From an uncultured Collinsella sp. (GTDB lineage: Bacteria; Actinomycetota; Coriobacteriia; Coriobacteriales; Coriobacteriaceae): a DNA stretch of 5,047 bases. Positions 4,515-5,047 of this stretch are shown in pieces. The notes under the pieces were generated by a model, which saw only the letters and a program-made list of their open reading frames with translations, made no database searches and had not been told where the DNA came from. Position 1 is the stretch's first letter. Each line of letters begins with the position of its first letter. The translations under genes and the position numbers were made by a program. The stretch is taken from the NCBI GenBank assembly GCA_958447915.1, contig CAUDCB010000151.1, positions 1 to 5,047 of the forward strand, in the 5' to 3' direction.

Positions 4515-5047
4515 CTAGCCCGTTACGTAATACCACACGACGTTGGCGCCATTAGGGAGAACGTAGTTACTGCAGGCCGTCATGGGCGCTGTGCCGTTAA
4601 CGGAGTACATCCAGCCGCTCTTGCCGCCATGCTCCATCTCGGCCAAACCGCCAATGGCGGCAACATACGTTCCGTACGACGTGCCGCGCGCATTCACGGA
4701 AAGCCCTAGGGCGCACAGGGCATCGTAGGCCGTAGCGCCCTCGTTAAAGGTGAAGGTGCCACTAGAAGACACAGGATTGCCCACGGCGCTCGATGTGACC
4801 GAAACCGTCACCGTGACGTAGCCAGGCTGCTGCGAGCCGCCCTGATTGCCAGCAGAGGCGCTACCGCTGTTGGATGCAGACCCACCGCCAGACACCGAGC
4901 CGCCGCCCGAAGAAGAGCCGTCAGAAGAACTCGATCCACCGGCGGATTCGGAGCCATGTCCGGCAGACACGTTGCTGGACTTCTTCCCGCCCTTGCCTTC
5001 GGACTTCTTCTCCTTCGAATCCTTTTTTGAGTCCTTGTCCGAGGATT
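4515..5047 (-). CDS. DUF4430-domain surface or secreted protein (N-terminus cut by window edge)
   Basis: The minus-strand frame stays open from the right edge to the TAG at 4517-4515, giving 176 visible residues (first whole codon at 5045-5043). Three parts follow in order: a Lys/Ser/Asp/Glu-rich charged stretch (1-25), a Ser/Gly low-complexity linker (27-71), and a C-terminal DUF4430 domain (about 76-176). The domain shows VTVTVSV, an AYDAL segment, SGWMYSVNG (143-151) and YVLPNGANVVWYYV (161-174). DUF4430 is related to the C-terminal domain of cobalamin-binding transcobalamin-like proteins and is common on surface proteins; ligand unknown. C111 and C158 could form a disulfide outside the cell (inference). 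The GTG at 4970-4968 is only an internal codon, because the frame continues upstream without a stop; signal peptide and start lie outside the window. No sorting motif follows the domain. Confidence 0.85.
   Translation of the reverse strand, partial: SSDKDSKKDSKEKKSEGKGGKKSSNVSAGHGSESAGGSSSSDGSSSGGGSVSGGGSASNSGSASAGNQGGSQQPGYVTVTVSVTSSAVGNPVSSSGTFTFNEGATAYDALCALGLSVNARGTSYGTYVAAIGGLAEMEHGGKSGWMYSVNGTAPMTACSNYVLPNGANVVWYYVTG

Noticed and set aside
4224..4709. 161-residue plus-strand open frame over the repeat array and DUF4430 gene
   Set aside because: Its first half translates the tandem repeats and its second half is antisense to the DUF4430 domain; it starts within the terminator T-run.
4515..4970. 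DUF4430 gene starting at the GTG at 4970
   Set aside because: The same frame continues upstream without a stop to the window edge with a sensible charged linker, and a secreted protein would need a signal peptide before it.

Overview
The window looks like ordinary chromosome from a high-GC anaerobic Actinomycetota member, most likely the class Coriobacteriia (Collinsella or a near relative). That placement rests on the GC-rich codon usage, a class III (Firmicutes-type, metallophosphoesterase-fold) fructose-1,6-bisphosphatase, and a Ser/Gly-linker DUF4430 surface protein. It is an inference from content, not a database match.

Layout. Bases 1-828 (minus strand) hold most of a DegV-family fatty-acid-binding protein whose C-terminus runs off the left edge. 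Bases 829-1148 are the divergent control region between degV and fbp. This region is relatively AT-rich and contains two 9-bp perfect inverted repeats, a recurring TTTACCAA motif and a LacI/cre-like site that contains a consensus TTGACA. Bases 1149-3065 encode the complete 638-residue class III fructose-1,6-bisphosphatase. After 78 bases that can form a hairpin comes a GtrA-family membrane protein (3144-3539), then a long-stemmed hairpin resembling a terminator. A 150-base AT-richer leader with spaced GCAAATTTGGC boxes and a copy of the first gene's start region follows, then a second GtrA-family protein (3759-4166) and a strong intrinsic terminator. Bases 4226-4455 are non-coding and carry three tandem 62-63-base units, each able to fold into a hairpin. 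A minus-strand terminator (4456-4492) closes the last gene, a secreted or surface-type DUF4430 protein (4515 to the right edge, N-terminus missing).

How the genes relate. The bisphosphatase is the committed gluconeogenic step, and its sugar phosphates feed the nucleotide sugars used for envelope polysaccharides. GtrA proteins are small multipass membrane proteins often tied to moving or modifying lipid-linked sugars. A metabolic link between fbp and the gtrA pair is plausible, but proximity is the only evidence here. DegV (lipid supply) and the DUF4430 protein (surface) are separate transcription units on the opposite strand.

No previously undescribed multi-gene system is visible. The most interesting signals are non-coding: the tandem hairpin repeat array, the duplicated gtrA start with an in-frame stop ahead of the second gtrA, and the operator-like sequences in the two promoter regions.
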